This document shows positions 37,599 through 45,874 of a stretch of 64,000 nt of DNA, in pieces (positions within the stretch are counted from its first letter, which is position 1; each line of letters opens with the position of its first letter). The DNA is from Burkholderiales bacterium. GTDB lineage: Bacteria; Pseudomonadota; Gammaproteobacteria; Burkholderiales; SG8-39. A program made the position numbers and the translations under genes. The stretch lies in contig JADLAV010000020.1 in the NCBI GenBank assembly GCA_020848075.1, positions 62,001 to 126,000 on the forward strand, written 5' to 3'. The notes beneath the pieces were generated by a model. It saw only the letters and a program-made list of their open reading frames with translations, was not told where the DNA came from and searched no databases.

Positions 37599-38060
37599 TC
37601 AGAGGAGGGCGAGGACCTCGCCGCCGTGGCCGCGCGTGTCCGGATGATCGATCACGTGCGCAACGCGTCCCTTCTCGTCGATGATGAACGTGACGCGCTC
37701 GTAGACGCCCGCCACCGAGCGCGCGATCCCGAAAAGGCCGGAGCCGAGCACGCCGTAGGCCTTCGCGACCGCGTGGTCGGTATCGGCGAGCAGCGGAAAG
37801 CCGAGGCCGTACTTCCTGGCGAAGCGCTGCTTCGAATCGACGCCCTGGGCGGAGACGCCGAGAATGGCGGCGCCCTTGGCGGCGATCTCCGCGTTGTGGT
37901 CGCGCAGGCTGCACGCCTGCGCGGTGCACCCGGGGGTGTCGTCCATCGGATAGAAATAGAGCACGAGCTTCCCGCCGCGAAAATCCGCCAGGCTCACCCG
38001 CCTGCCGCCGGTCGTCGCCCCGGCGAAGGCGGGCGCCTCGTCTCCCGGTTTTGGTCTCAT
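37599..38060 (-). CDS. bcp: Bcp/PrxQ-type peroxiredoxin
   Basis: Thiol peroxidase of 153 residues reducing hydrogen and organic peroxides. The peroxidatic site is YPMDDTPGCTAQACSLRD: Cys in TPGCT and the resolving Cys five residues later in AQAC, as in PrxQ. The FIIDEKGRVAHV and C-terminal segments complete the fold. It lies 64 bp downstream of the acyl-CoA reductase gene on the same strand; whether they share a transcript is unclear. Confidence 0.92.
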   Translation of the reverse strand: MRPKPGDEAPAFAGATTGGRRVSLADFRGGKLVLYFYPMDDTPGCTAQACSLRDHNAEIAAKGAAILGVSAQGVDSKQRFARKYGLGFPLLADTDHAVAKAYGVLGSGLFGIARSVAGVYERVTFIIDEKGRVAHVIDHPDTRGHGGEVLALL

Positions 38061-38124
38061 CTCGCGCCTTCTGACTGCGAATCGCCCGACCTGCCGGAAG
38101 GCAGGCGGCGCGCGGAACGCGCCG

Positions 38125-40119
38125 TCAGAAATGGATTCCGCGCATCAGATTGGACAAGGCGATCATGTCCGGCGTGGGCGGCGCCGCCTCCGCCTCGGTC
38201 TCCGGCGTGTGGCGCGCGGCGGCCGATTCATGGAACATGCGGAACGCGGTGTTCATGATGATCTGCGAGATGCGGGGCGCGAGCGCGTGCAGGATTTCGC
38301 CGAACACGCCGAGGCGGGTGGCGATGCGCGCCGGCCGGTTCACGACCCCCTCGACCACCAGATCCGCAGCCTCCTCCGGCGAGAGCGTCGGGACGTGCTG
38401 ATAGAGCTTCGTCGGGGCGATCATCGGCGTGCGCACGAGCGGCATGTTGATCGTCGTGAAGTCGATGCCCATGTCGGCGAACTCCGATGCAGCGCACCGC
38501 CCCCACGCCTCGAGCGCCGCCTTCGACGCGACGTACGCCGAGAACCGCGGGGCGTTGGTGAGAACGCCGATCGAGGAGATGTTGATCACGTGCCCCTTGC
38601 GCTTCGCGATCATGGTGGGGAGCAGACCCAGCGTGAGGCGAATCGCGCCGAAGTAGTTGATGGCCATGGTCCGCTCGAGGTCGTGGAACCGGTCGAACGA
38701 CGTCTCGATGGCGCGGCGAATCGACCGGCCCGCGTTGTTGATCAGGATGTCCACTCCCCCGTGCTCGGCGACGAGCCGGGCGACGAGGGCGTCGCACTGC
38801 GCATGGTCCGCGATGTCGGCCTGGTACGTGACGAGCGCGTGCCCGGCCGCCTCGATCTCGCGCCTCGCCTGGGCGAGCTTCTCGGCATCGCGGCCGCAGA
38901 TGATGGCGGTCGCACCAGCCGCGGCGATCCTGTGCGCAGTCGCGAGCCCGATGCCCGAGGACCCGCCGGTGATCAGCACGACCTTGCCCTGCACCCGCCC
39001 CTTGAGGGTGCGATCGACGCGGAGCGCCGGGTCGAGGTGGCGCTCCCAGTAGTCCCACAGGCGCCACGCATAGTCCTCGAGGCGCGGCACGGCGATGCCG
39101 CTGCCCTTCAGCGCGGCTTCGGTCTCGCGGCAGTCGAAGCGGGTCGGATAGTTCACGAAGGTGAGGATGTCCTCCGGCAACCCGAGGTCCTTCATCACCG
39201 CGTTCTGGACGCGGCGCACGGGGGTGAGGGCGAGCAATCCCTTCTTGACGCTCTTCGGGACGAAGCCGAGGAGGGCGGCGTTCACCCGCATCGCCATCGG
39301 AGGCGAGTGCGCGGCCTTGGCAAAGAGAGCGAGCACGTCGCCGACGCGGTAAGGCGTCGGGTCCACCAGGTGAAAGCACTTGCCGTCCTTGCCCCTGAGA
39401 TGCGCGATGTGGTCGAGCGCGTCCACGACGAAATCGACCGGAACGACGTTGATCCTCCCGCCCTCGAGCCCGATCGTGGGCAGCCACGGCGGCAGGATCT
39501 GGCGCATGCGCTGGATCAGCTTGAAGAAGTAGTACGGCCCGTCGATCTTGTCCATCTCGCCGGTGCGCGAGTCGCCGACGACGATGCCCGGCCGGTAGAC
39601 GCGCCACGGCACCGCGCACTCCTCGCGCACGATGCGCTCGCCGTCGTGCTTGGTCTTGAAGTAAGGATGGTCGAGCCCCTCGGCCTCCTCGAACATGTCC
39701 TCGCGGAACACGCCTTCGTAGAGCCCCGCGGCGGCGATCGAGCTCATGTGATGGAAGCACTCGGCGCCGATCTCGGCCGCGAAGCGGACGGCGTTGCGGG
39801 TGCCCTCGACGTTGGCGCGCTCCTGCGATTCGGCGTCGGCGGAGAGATCGTAGACCGCGGCGAGGTGGAAGAAATGCTTGATGCGCCGCTGCAGGCGCTC
39901 GCGCATGGCCTTCGCCACCCCGAGGTCCGGTTGGGTCAAGTCGCCGGGGACGGGAACGGCGCGCGTCTTGTCGACGCCCCAATGCGCGATGAGCTCGGCC
40001 GCCTTGGCGGCCGAGCCGTCGCGCACCAGGAAATACACCACCGCGCCCTTGCGCGCGAGGAGCTTGCTGACCAGCCGCTTGCCGATGAACCCGGTCGCGC
40101 CGGTGACGAAGTAATGCAT
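38125..40119 (-). CDS. Bifunctional fatty acyl-CoA reductase (acyl-CoA to fatty alcohol)
   Basis: 664 residues in two fused Rossmann modules, the same architecture and length as the Marinobacter alcohol-forming reductase Maqu_2507. N-terminal FAR-type reductase: VTGATGFIG (5-13), HFFHLAAVYDLSADAESQE, MSSIAAAGLYEGVFREDMF, YFKTK (Tyr153, Lys157), DGPYYFFKLIQ. C-terminal SDR: TGGSSGIG (384-391), NNAGRS, SSIGVLTNAPRFSAYVASK (Tyr529, Lys533). It uses NADPH to reduce long-chain acyl-CoA via aldehyde to alcohol. The ATG at 40119 has AGGAGGG upstream and matches the family N-terminus; longer starts are spurious. With the WS/DGAT at 43892-45352 it supplies alcohols for wax esters. Confidence 0.92.
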   Translation of the reverse strand: MHYFVTGATGFIGKRLVSKLLARKGAVVYFLVRDGSAAKAAELIAHWGVDKTRAVPVPGDLTQPDLGVAKAMRERLQRRIKHFFHLAAVYDLSADAESQERANVEGTRNAVRFAAEIGAECFHHMSSIAAAGLYEGVFREDMFEEAEGLDHPYFKTKHDGERIVREECAVPWRVYRPGIVVGDSRTGEMDKIDGPYYFFKLIQRMRQILPPWLPTIGLEGGRINVVPVDFVVDALDHIAHLRGKDGKCFHLVDPTPYRVGDVLALFAKAAHSPPMAMRVNAALLGFVPKSVKKGLLALTPVRRVQNAVMKDLGLPEDILTFVNYPTRFDCRETEAALKGSGIAVPRLEDYAWRLWDYWERHLDPALRVDRTLKGRVQGKVVLITGGSSGIGLATAHRIAAAGATAIICGRDAEKLAQARREIEAAGHALVTYQADIADHAQCDALVARLVAEHGGVDILINNAGRSIRRAIETSFDRFHDLERTMAINYFGAIRLTLGLLPTMIAKRKGHVINISSIGVLTNAPRFSAYVASKAALEAWGRCAASEFADMGIDFTTINMPLVRTPMIAPTKLYQHVPTLSPEEAADLVVEGVVNRPARIATRLGVFGEILHALAPRISQIIMNTAFRMFHESAAARHTPETEAEAAPPTPDMIALSNLMRGIHF

Positions 40120-40194
40120 CGGGACCCTCCTGCGGGACTCGCGGGTGCGGGCGGCGCGATCGCGTCGCCCCGGTTGCCCGGTGAGCGCTGGCCG

Positions 40195-40200
40195 ATTATA
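40195..40200 (-). promoter_or_regulatory. -10 element of the acyl-CoA reductase promoter
   Basis: A perfect TATAAT on the minus strand (ATTATA on plus), 75 bp before the ATG. No good -35 is present at 16-18 bp, so an activator may be needed. The 11-mer GCCGATTATAG here is identical to that at 34330-34340 before the other minus-strand gene carrying the TAGAG palindrome. Confidence 0.45.
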
Positions 40201-40258
40201 GACTCGGCGTTCCCATCCGAATTGCGGTCGAGGCAGCATCGCAGGCGGGGAAGAGACA

Positions 40259-40276
40259 TTAGAGTGCATGCTCTAA
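40259..40276. promoter_or_regulatory. Palindromic operator candidate TTAGAG-N6-CTCTAA
   Basis: TTAGAG (40259-40264) and CTCTAA (40271-40276) flank TGCATG. It lies between the divergent acyl-CoA reductase and phasin genes, about 60 bp upstream of the reductase -10. It repeats the 34369-34384 palindrome with the same 6-bp spacing. The TetR gene at 42394 is a candidate binder (inference only). The rest of the 257-bp gap shows nothing else. Confidence 0.4.
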
Positions 40277-40376
40277 ATGGGCGGCTTAGACTCTTTGCAC
40301 GGCCGGTAGGGCGGGGTGCGAGGCGCGCGCGGACCCTCGCGCGACGCGTGAGGAGCGGCCCGACAAGGAGGGTGTG

Positions 40377-40958
40377 ATGGTCAAGAAACTGAAGAAGCTC
40401 GCCAAGGGATCTCGCCGCGGTCTGAGCGAGACCGAGTTGGTGAGGACGGTGCGCGACTCGGCCCAGCAGATCTGGCTGGCCGGCCTCGGCGCATGGGGCA
40501 AGACACGGGACGAAGGCGTGAAGGTGTTCAACGCGCTGGTCAGGGAAGGCAAGGGCATCGAGTCGCACACCCGGAGGCTCGCCGGCGCCCGCGTCGGCAT
40601 CGTCACCAGCCAGATGAGCAAGGCCGCGTCGGGCGCGCAGGCCCGTGCGACCGCGACCTGGGACAAGCTCGAGCACGTTTTCGAGCAGCGCGTCGCGCGC
40701 GCGCTCCATCGCCTGGGCGTGCCCACCAGCAAGGAGATCGCGGCGCTCACGCGCCGGGTCGAGTCGCTGACGGCAAGCGTCGAGAAGCTCGGCCGGGCTC
40801 CCGCCCGGTCGAAGAAGGTCGGCAAGCCGGCGCACAAGACGGCAGGCAGAAAGGCGCCGGCCAAGGGCCCCGCGCGGAAGGGCGCCGCACGATCGGGTGC
40901 GTCCGGGCACGCGCCCGCCGAAGCGCCCGGCGCCACGGATTCTGGCGGAGGACAGTAG
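40377..40958 (+). CDS. Phasin (PhaF/PhaI-type granule-associated protein)
   Basis: Structural protein of PHA granules, 193 residues. The N-terminal domain has the phasin pattern VRDSAQQIWLAGLGAWGKTR, EGVKVFNALVREG, then an amphipathic coiled coil through VESLTASVEKL. The last ~55 residues are Lys/Ala/Pro/Gly-rich (KPAHKTAGRKAPAKGPARK), like the histone-like DNA-binding tail of PhaF, so it could tether granules to the nucleoid. ATG at 40377 lies four bases after AAGGAGG; a GTG one codon upstream is too close. It is expressed divergently from the acyl-CoA reductase. Confidence 0.85.
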   Translation: MVKKLKKLAKGSRRGLSETELVRTVRDSAQQIWLAGLGAWGKTRDEGVKVFNALVREGKGIESHTRRLAGARVGIVTSQMSKAASGAQARATATWDKLEHVFEQRVARALHRLGVPTSKEIAALTRRVESLTASVEKLGRAPARSKKVGKPAHKTAGRKAPAKGPARKGAARSGASGHAPAEAPGATDSGGGQ

Positions 40959-41031
40959 TCCTGCATCCCTTGCGGGCGAGCGCATCGCTGCGGGTGACGT
41001 ACCGCGCGTGCGGCGGCCGGAGCGCTGAGCG

Positions 41032-42327
41032 ATGACCAAGCGTCCCGAGCGTCACGCGGCGCGGCATCCGTCGGAGGTGCGCTCCCGCGTCGGCCGCAGA
41101 GGCTTTCCCAGCCATCCGCGCGTCGGGCTCGCGCTCGCCGGCGGGGGGCCACTCGGCGCGGTCTACGAGCTCGGCACGCTCGCCGCCCTGTCGGAGTCGC
41201 TGGACGGGATCGACTTCAATGCGCTCGACGTGTACGTCGGCGTGAGCGCGGGCGGCATCGTCGCGGCGGGGCTGGCCAACGGGGTGCCGCCGGCCGAGAT
41301 GTGCCGGATGTTCGTCGAGAGCGACGTGCACGAGCGGCCGTTCGATCCGGCGGTCCTGCTGAGACCCGCGCTGCGGGAGTACGGCAGGCGCATCGCCGCG
41401 CTGCCGCCGGTGCTGGCCGGCGTGCTCTGGTCCTATCTCTGCAATCCGTTCGGCCAGGGTCTGCTCGCCCCGCTCGCGCGATTCGGGCGCGCGATTCCGA
41501 CGGGCGTGTTCGACAACCAGGCGATCCACCGTTTCTTGAGCCGCGCGTTCAGCGAGGGCGGCCGGACCAACGATTTTCGGAAGCTCCCGCACGAGCTGTA
41601 TCTGATCGCGACCGATCTCGACAGCGGGCTGGCCGTGCAATTCGGCGCGCCGGGTTTCGATGACGTGCCGATTTCCCTTGCCGTGCAGGCGAGCGCCGCG
41701 CTACCGGGCCTCTTCCCGCCGGTGGAGATCGGCCAGCACTACTACGTCGACGGCGCGCTGAAGAAGACGCTGCACGCGTCGGTAGCGCTGCAACGCGGGG
41801 TACGCCTCCTGCTCGGCGTCAATCCGCTGGTGCCCTACGACGCCCACGTGCCGCGCCCGTCCGGGGGGCGTCCGGAGAAGCTCGTGGAAGGCGGGTTGCC
41901 GGCGGTGCTCGCGCAGACCTTCCGGTCCATCATCCACTCGCGCATGCAGGTCGGCATGAAGCGCTACGAGACCGAGTATCCGCACGCGGACATCGTTCTC
42001 TTCGAGCCGAACCGCGACGACGCCGAGATGTTCTTCACCAACATCTTCAGCTATGCGAGCCGGCGCCGGCTCGCGGAGCACGCGTATCAGAAAACCCGGA
42101 AGGAGCTGCTCGAGCGCCGGCACGTGCTCGCGCCCGTGCTGGCGAAGCACGGCATCGCGATCCGGTTCGACGTGCTGACCGATCCGGGCCGGCACCTGGT
42201 GAAGCGGCACGCGCGGCGCCGGGCGCCGATCGCGGCCAAGGCCGCGACCGAGCGCCTGACGCACTGCCTGGACGACCTCGGACGCTGGCTCGAGCTCTCG
42301 CCTGCCGGGGTTCGGCGGGCCGGCTGA
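41032..42327 (+). CDS. Patatin-like phospholipase
   Basis: Serine lipid acyl hydrolase of 431 residues. Oxyanion loop LALAGGGPLGAVYELG (about 33-48), nucleophile elbow GVSAG (70-74, Ser72), and the dyad Asp in VDGALKK (near 239). No signal peptide. The insert after the elbow and a basic C-terminal ~60 residues distinguish it from small patatins. Located between phasin and a TetR gene in the storage-lipid block, it may mobilise PHA-granule or wax/triacylglycerol lipid (inference); phospholipid is the other obvious substrate. Confidence 0.88.
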   Translation: MTKRPERHAARHPSEVRSRVGRRGFPSHPRVGLALAGGGPLGAVYELGTLAALSESLDGIDFNALDVYVGVSAGGIVAAGLANGVPPAEMCRMFVESDVHERPFDPAVLLRPALREYGRRIAALPPVLAGVLWSYLCNPFGQGLLAPLARFGRAIPTGVFDNQAIHRFLSRAFSEGGRTNDFRKLPHELYLIATDLDSGLAVQFGAPGFDDVPISLAVQASAALPGLFPPVEIGQHYYVDGALKKTLHASVALQRGVRLLLGVNPLVPYDAHVPRPSGGRPEKLVEGGLPAVLAQTFRSIIHSRMQVGMKRYETEYPHADIVLFEPNRDDAEMFFTNIFSYASRRRLAEHAYQKTRKELLERRHVLAPVLAKHGIAIRFDVLTDPGRHLVKRHARRRAPIAAKAATERLTHCLDDLGRWLELSPAGVRRAG

Positions 42328-42393
42328 GCGCGGAGCCGCATCGATGCTATCCTGCGCGCGCCGCATTCACCGCTGCGCGAACAGACCCACCGC

Positions 42394-43041
42394 ATGGAGC
42401 AGAAGCCGAAGCGACGCACGCGCGAGCGCATCGTCGAGACGTCGCTGCGGTTGTTCAACGAGTTCGGCGAGCCGAACGTCACCACGACCGTCATCGCCGA
42501 CGAGCTGGACATCAGCCCGGGGAACCTCTATTACCACTTCCGGAGCAAGGACGAGATCACCAACACGATCTTCCGGCAGTTCGAGCGCGAGATCGACGCG
42601 CTGCTGGCGGCCCCCGGTAACCGGGCAGCGACGATCGAGGATCTGTGGCTCTTCCTGCATCTTCTCTTCGAGGCGATCTGGCGCTACCGGTTCCTGTACC
42701 GGGACCTGAACGACCTCCTGTCGCGGAATCGCCTGCTCGAGGTGCACTTCAAGCAGATCCTCGAGCGCAAGGTTGCCGCCGCGGCGCTCCTCTGCGGCGG
42801 GCTTGCGGAGGCGGGCGAGCTGCGGGCGAGCGCCCGCGAGGTCGAGGCCTTGGCGACCAACATGGTCGTGGTGATCACCTACTGGCTCTCGTTCGAGTAC
42901 GTGCGGAACCCGCGCCATCCGGAGGAAGGGCCGATTGCGGCGCGCGGCGCCTACCAGGTGATGGCGCTGCTCGCGCCGTTCCTGACGGGCGCCTCACGCG
43001 CGCTGGTGGTGAGGCTGTCACGCGAATACGTGGCGGCGTGA
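42394..43041 (+). CDS. TetR family transcriptional regulator
   Basis: 215 residues. The HTH region reads ERIVETSLRLFNEFG, TTVIADELDISPGNLYYHFRSKDEI (about 12-58), a canonical TetR_N; the C-terminal ligand pocket is rich in Leu/Phe/Tyr (LWLFLHLLFEAIWRYRFLYRDLNDLL), consistent with a hydrophobic effector such as acyl-CoA (inference). It is 66 bp after the patatin gene, 40 bp before the TPR gene, and close to the TTAGAG palindrome. Likely a regulator of the surrounding lipid genes. Confidence 0.88.
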   Translation: MEQKPKRRTRERIVETSLRLFNEFGEPNVTTTVIADELDISPGNLYYHFRSKDEITNTIFRQFEREIDALLAAPGNRAATIEDLWLFLHLLFEAIWRYRFLYRDLNDLLSRNRLLEVHFKQILERKVAAAALLCGGLAEAGELRASAREVEALATNMVVVITYWLSFEYVRNPRHPEEGPIAARGAYQVMALLAPFLTGASRALVVRLSREYVAA

Positions 43042-43081
43042 ACCGGGTCTAAAACGGACGTCGAAAGAGGAGAAGTCGGCG

Positions 43082-43864
43082 ATGGCGAAGGGTGGCTGGG
43101 CGAAGTTTCCGCATGCCGACAAGGCCTACGTCTACGCGGGGTCGGCGCTGGAGAAGCACTGGGGACGCCTGCACCGCGGCGACTGCGAGCCGTATCCCCA
43201 CGACGCAGCGGTCGAGGAGGCCTGGCGCCTCTATCACCGGGGTGAGTTCGGGCAGGCCATCGAGGCCGGCGTGGCCGCGGGCGTAACGGGCTACAACGTT
43301 GCGAACAAGGCGGCGGCCATCTACGCGACGTACCTGGAGAATTCGGAAGCGAAGAAGCTGAGGCTCCTCGAGGAGGCGACGGCGCGCGCCGAGCAGGCGA
43401 TCGAGGCCGATCCAGGAAGCGTCAACGCCCACTACTACCACGCGCTCGTCCTCGGGCGGTACAGCCAGGGCATTTCGATCGCCGCGGCGCTCAAGAAAGG
43501 GCTCGCGGGCAAGGTCAAGGCGTCGCTCGACAAGGCGATCGCGCTCGCGCCGAAGCACGCCGATGCGCGCATCGCGCTCGGCACCTGGCACGCCGAGATC
43601 ATCGGCAAGGTTGGCGGGCTGGTCGGCGCGATGACCTATGGCGCGAAGAAGGAGGCGGCGGTGGATCTCTTCAAGACCGCGCTCAAGCTCAACCCCGACT
43701 CCGCGATCGCGCGGGTCGAGTATGCAAATGCGCTCGTCATGCTCTTCGGCGAGGCGCGGATGAGCGAGGCGGAGAAGCTCTATGCCGAGGCGGCGAAGTG
43801 CAAGCCGGCCGACGCGATGGAGCGGCTCGACGTCGAGGCCGCGAAGGCCGAGCTCGAGGAGTGA
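43082..43864 (+). CDS. Tetratricopeptide-like protein
   Basis: 260 residues without signal peptide or membrane segment. The sequence is helical with TPR-like repeats: AAVEEAWRLYHRGEFGQAIEAG, ARAEQAIEADPGSVNAHYYHA, ASLDKAIALAPKHADARIALG, DLFKTALKLNPDSAIARVEYA and EKLYAEAAKCKPADA. TPRs mediate protein-protein contacts; the partner is unknown. SD AGAGGAGA precedes the ATG. It ends just before a convergent hairpin facing the WS/DGAT gene. Confidence 0.82.
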   Translation: MAKGGWAKFPHADKAYVYAGSALEKHWGRLHRGDCEPYPHDAAVEEAWRLYHRGEFGQAIEAGVAAGVTGYNVANKAAAIYATYLENSEAKKLRLLEEATARAEQAIEADPGSVNAHYYHALVLGRYSQGISIAAALKKGLAGKVKASLDKAIALAPKHADARIALGTWHAEIIGKVGGLVGAMTYGAKKEAAVDLFKTALKLNPDSAIARVEYANALVMLFGEARMSEAEKLYAEAAKCKPADAMERLDVEAAKAELEE

Positions 43865-43867
43865 ATG

Positions 43868-43888
43868 TCTCCCGGCAAAGCCGGGGGA
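43868..43888. terminator. Hairpin between convergent TPR and WS/DGAT genes
   Basis: A 9-bp stem (TCTCCCGGC / GCCGGGGGA, one G-T pair) with an AAA loop starts four bases after the TPR stop and ends four bases before the WS/DGAT stop codon. There is no strong T-run on either strand, only TATTT on plus, so termination strength is uncertain. Confidence 0.45.
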
Positions 43889-43891
43889 TAT

Positions 43892-45352
43892 TTACTCGAG
43901 CGCCCGCGCCGCCGCGGCGAGCTCGCGCTCGATCGTGCCGGGGTCGCGTCGCACGTCCCACGGCTCCATCAGCAGCGCGACGAGCAGCTTCTCGAACTCG
44001 GGCCTGAACCGGGCGACGATCCGCTCCGGGTCGGGCACCAATCGCCGATCGGTGATCAACCCGAACTGCACGCCGTCGTTGTAGGAGAGGATCGATACAC
44101 CCATGCCGATGTTCCCCGACTGGGGCACCCAGAACATGAGCTCCTCGAGACGCCGGCCGGCAAAGTACAGCGGCCGCTGGGGCCCGGGCAGATTCGTCAT
44201 GACCGCGGTCGCCTTGTTGGCGAGGACGTCGAGCACTTCCTCCTGCATCGGCTTCGGAACGAAGCCGATCACGCTGAGCAGCCCGAGCGAGAGCGCCGCG
44301 ATGTACGAGCCCTTGAGCGCCTCCATCCGCGCGTGCACCTCGTACAGGCGGCGAAACGGATTGGCGATGCCGACCGGAAGAACGAGCGGCACCAGGCCGA
44401 AGCAGTTGCCGAGGCTGGCCTCGGCGTCCTGCGCGCGCATGTTGACCGGCACCATCGCGCGGACCTCGACGCCGGCGACCCGATCGCCCTTGGCCGCGAG
44501 ATAACCGCCGAGCGCTCCGGCGACGCTCGAGAGTAGCACGTCGTTCACGGAGCACCCGAGCACCCGGCCGACGGCTTTCACTTCGGCGAGCGGGAGCGGG
44601 TCGCACCAGGCCACCCGCTTTTGCACGTCCGGGCGACCCTTCAGGCGCGTCGGCGAGTCGTCCGGCATGGTCGCGAGCGCGGCGATGTCCTCGCCCACCC
44701 GCGCGGCGATTCTCGCGTAATCGAGTGCGTGGGTGGGATGGCGGAGCAGCGCGAGGTATTTCTCCAGGACGTTGCCGGAGAGCGCGACGGCGCCCTTGAG
44801 GATGCCCGTGACCGGGGTGACGAGCTCGTCGAGCGTCCAGCGGCCCTCGCTGGCGATCCGGAGGCGCTGCGGCTGTCCCCCCACCGGCTCATGCGGAGTA
44901 GGGTCGGTGAGCGACAGCAGAACCCCGACCAGCGCGATCCCGTCGGCGATCGCGTGGTGAATGCGCGCGATGAGCGCGGAACCCGCCAGATAATTGTCCA
45001 CCACGGTGAATTCCCACAGCGGATGCCGCGGATCGAGCGGTTTCGCGGCGAGGCGGGCGGCCAGGCGCCGGAGCTCGACCGGGCCGCGCTTTCCGGGCAG
45101 GTGCGCACGCGTGATGTGCCGCGCCAGGCTGAATGCGGGATCGTCCTCCCACCAGTGGCCGACCGGATCCGCGACGACCCGCTGCGTGAATCGCCGGTAG
45201 CCGAGCAGCCGCGCTCGCACCGTGCTGCGGACCCGGCGCATGTCCAAGCGCTCGCCGAACACGAGCACGGCCACGATCATCATCCGGTTCGACGGACGGT
45301 CCATCCGCAACCACGCGGTGTCGACGCCGGACATGCGCTCGCGGTAGAGCAT
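43892..45352 (-). CDS. Wax ester synthase/diacylglycerol acyltransferase (WS/DGAT)
   Basis: Acyltransferase of 486 residues that esterifies fatty alcohol or diacylglycerol with acyl-CoA. Seen: N-terminal MSGVDTAWLRMD, the catalytic HHAIADG (132-138; HHxxxDG), PLWEF before it, NDVLLSSVAGALGGYLAA (the ND motif), and the C-terminal TNLPGPQRPLYFAGRRLEE and GNIGMGVSILSYND blocks. Length is normal. The start at 45352 is adjacent to an in-frame ATG at 45334. Together with the acyl-CoA reductase and divergent ACBP gene it completes a wax ester route. Confidence 0.94.
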   Translation of the reverse strand: MLYRERMSGVDTAWLRMDRPSNRMMIVAVLVFGERLDMRRVRSTVRARLLGYRRFTQRVVADPVGHWWEDDPAFSLARHITRAHLPGKRGPVELRRLAARLAAKPLDPRHPLWEFTVVDNYLAGSALIARIHHAIADGIALVGVLLSLTDPTPHEPVGGQPQRLRIASEGRWTLDELVTPVTGILKGAVALSGNVLEKYLALLRHPTHALDYARIAARVGEDIAALATMPDDSPTRLKGRPDVQKRVAWCDPLPLAEVKAVGRVLGCSVNDVLLSSVAGALGGYLAAKGDRVAGVEVRAMVPVNMRAQDAEASLGNCFGLVPLVLPVGIANPFRRLYEVHARMEALKGSYIAALSLGLLSVIGFVPKPMQEEVLDVLANKATAVMTNLPGPQRPLYFAGRRLEELMFWVPQSGNIGMGVSILSYNDGVQFGLITDRRLVPDPERIVARFRPEFEKLLVALLMEPWDVRRDPGTIERELAAAARALE

Positions 45353-45484
45353 GCGTCAGCGCGGCGTCAGGCGGCGTACAGGAATGGGCATTGCCAGCTC
45401 CGGATCCGGAGAAAGGGCGTGCATATAATGATAGCGAAGGGCGTCGCGTTCCGGCGGCGCCCGACGGGCCAACAGGGAGGCGAT

Positions 45485-45742
45485 ATGGGCGACTTGAAGA
45501 CGCGGTTCGACGCCGCCGCGCAGGCGGTGAAGAAGCTCGACGAGGATCCTGGCAACGAGGTCAAGCTGCAGCTCTACGCGCTCTACAAGCAGGGGAGCGA
45601 GGGCGACGTGCAAGGCAAGCGGCCGGGCTTCACGGACATAATCGGCCGCGCCAAGTACGACGCGTGGGCGAAGGTCAAGGGGACGCCGCAGGAGCGGGCG
45701 ATGCAGAAATACATCGACCTCGTGAAGTCGCTCGGCGCCTAG
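45485..45742 (+). CDS. Acyl-CoA-binding protein
   Basis: Small cytosolic carrier of long-chain acyl-CoA, 85 residues. Seen: LKTRFDAAAQAVKKLDEDPG, LQLYALYKQGSEGDVQGKRPG, the DIIGRAKYDAWAKVKGTPQE helix with conserved Tyr and Lys contacts, and a C-terminal YIDLVKSL, which is full-length ACBP. The frame is open far upstream, but AGGGAGG just before the ATG at 45485 fixes the start. It is divergent from WS/DGAT (132-bp gap), suggesting that acyl-CoA is buffered or delivered to storage enzymes. Confidence 0.95.
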   Translation: MGDLKTRFDAAAQAVKKLDEDPGNEVKLQLYALYKQGSEGDVQGKRPGFTDIIGRAKYDAWAKVKGTPQERAMQKYIDLVKSLGA

Positions 45743-45752
45743 CGGTTTGATG

Positions 45753-45776
45753 CAAAAGGGGCCACACCCCCTTTTG
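45753..45776 (+). terminator. Hairpin after the ACBP gene
   Basis: Perfect 9-bp stem CAAAAGGGG (45753-45761) / CCCCTTTTG (45768-45776), loop CCACAC, starting 10 bp after the ACBP stop. The T-run is inside the stem, and the symmetric A-run would let it act in both directions. Its left arm forms part of a TGATGCAAAA element repeated nearby. Confidence 0.5.
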
Positions 45777-45790
45777 AATCCCCAGTTCCA

Positions 45791-45870
45791 GTGATGCAAA
45801 ACGCCAATTCCCCTCGGAGCAACGGCCGTCTCGAGGTGTGGCGCACACAAGTCTCCGCGTTTTGCATCAC
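45791..45870. repeat. 80-bp element with 14-bp perfect inverted repeats
   Basis: GTGATGCAAAACGC (45791-45804) and its exact reverse complement (45857-45870) bound a 52-bp centre. A third partial copy, TGATGCAAAA, lies at 45748-45757, leading into the ACBP terminator hairpin. The element separates ACBP from the convergent PHA system gene. It could be a miniature mobile element remnant or an extended terminator. Confidence 0.6.
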
Positions 45871-45874
45871 GCTG

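Noticed and set aside
38060-38125. Bcp and acyl-CoA reductase as a dedicated two-gene system
   Set aside because: They are only same-strand neighbours with a 64-bp gap; nothing links a peroxiredoxin to fatty alcohol synthesis.
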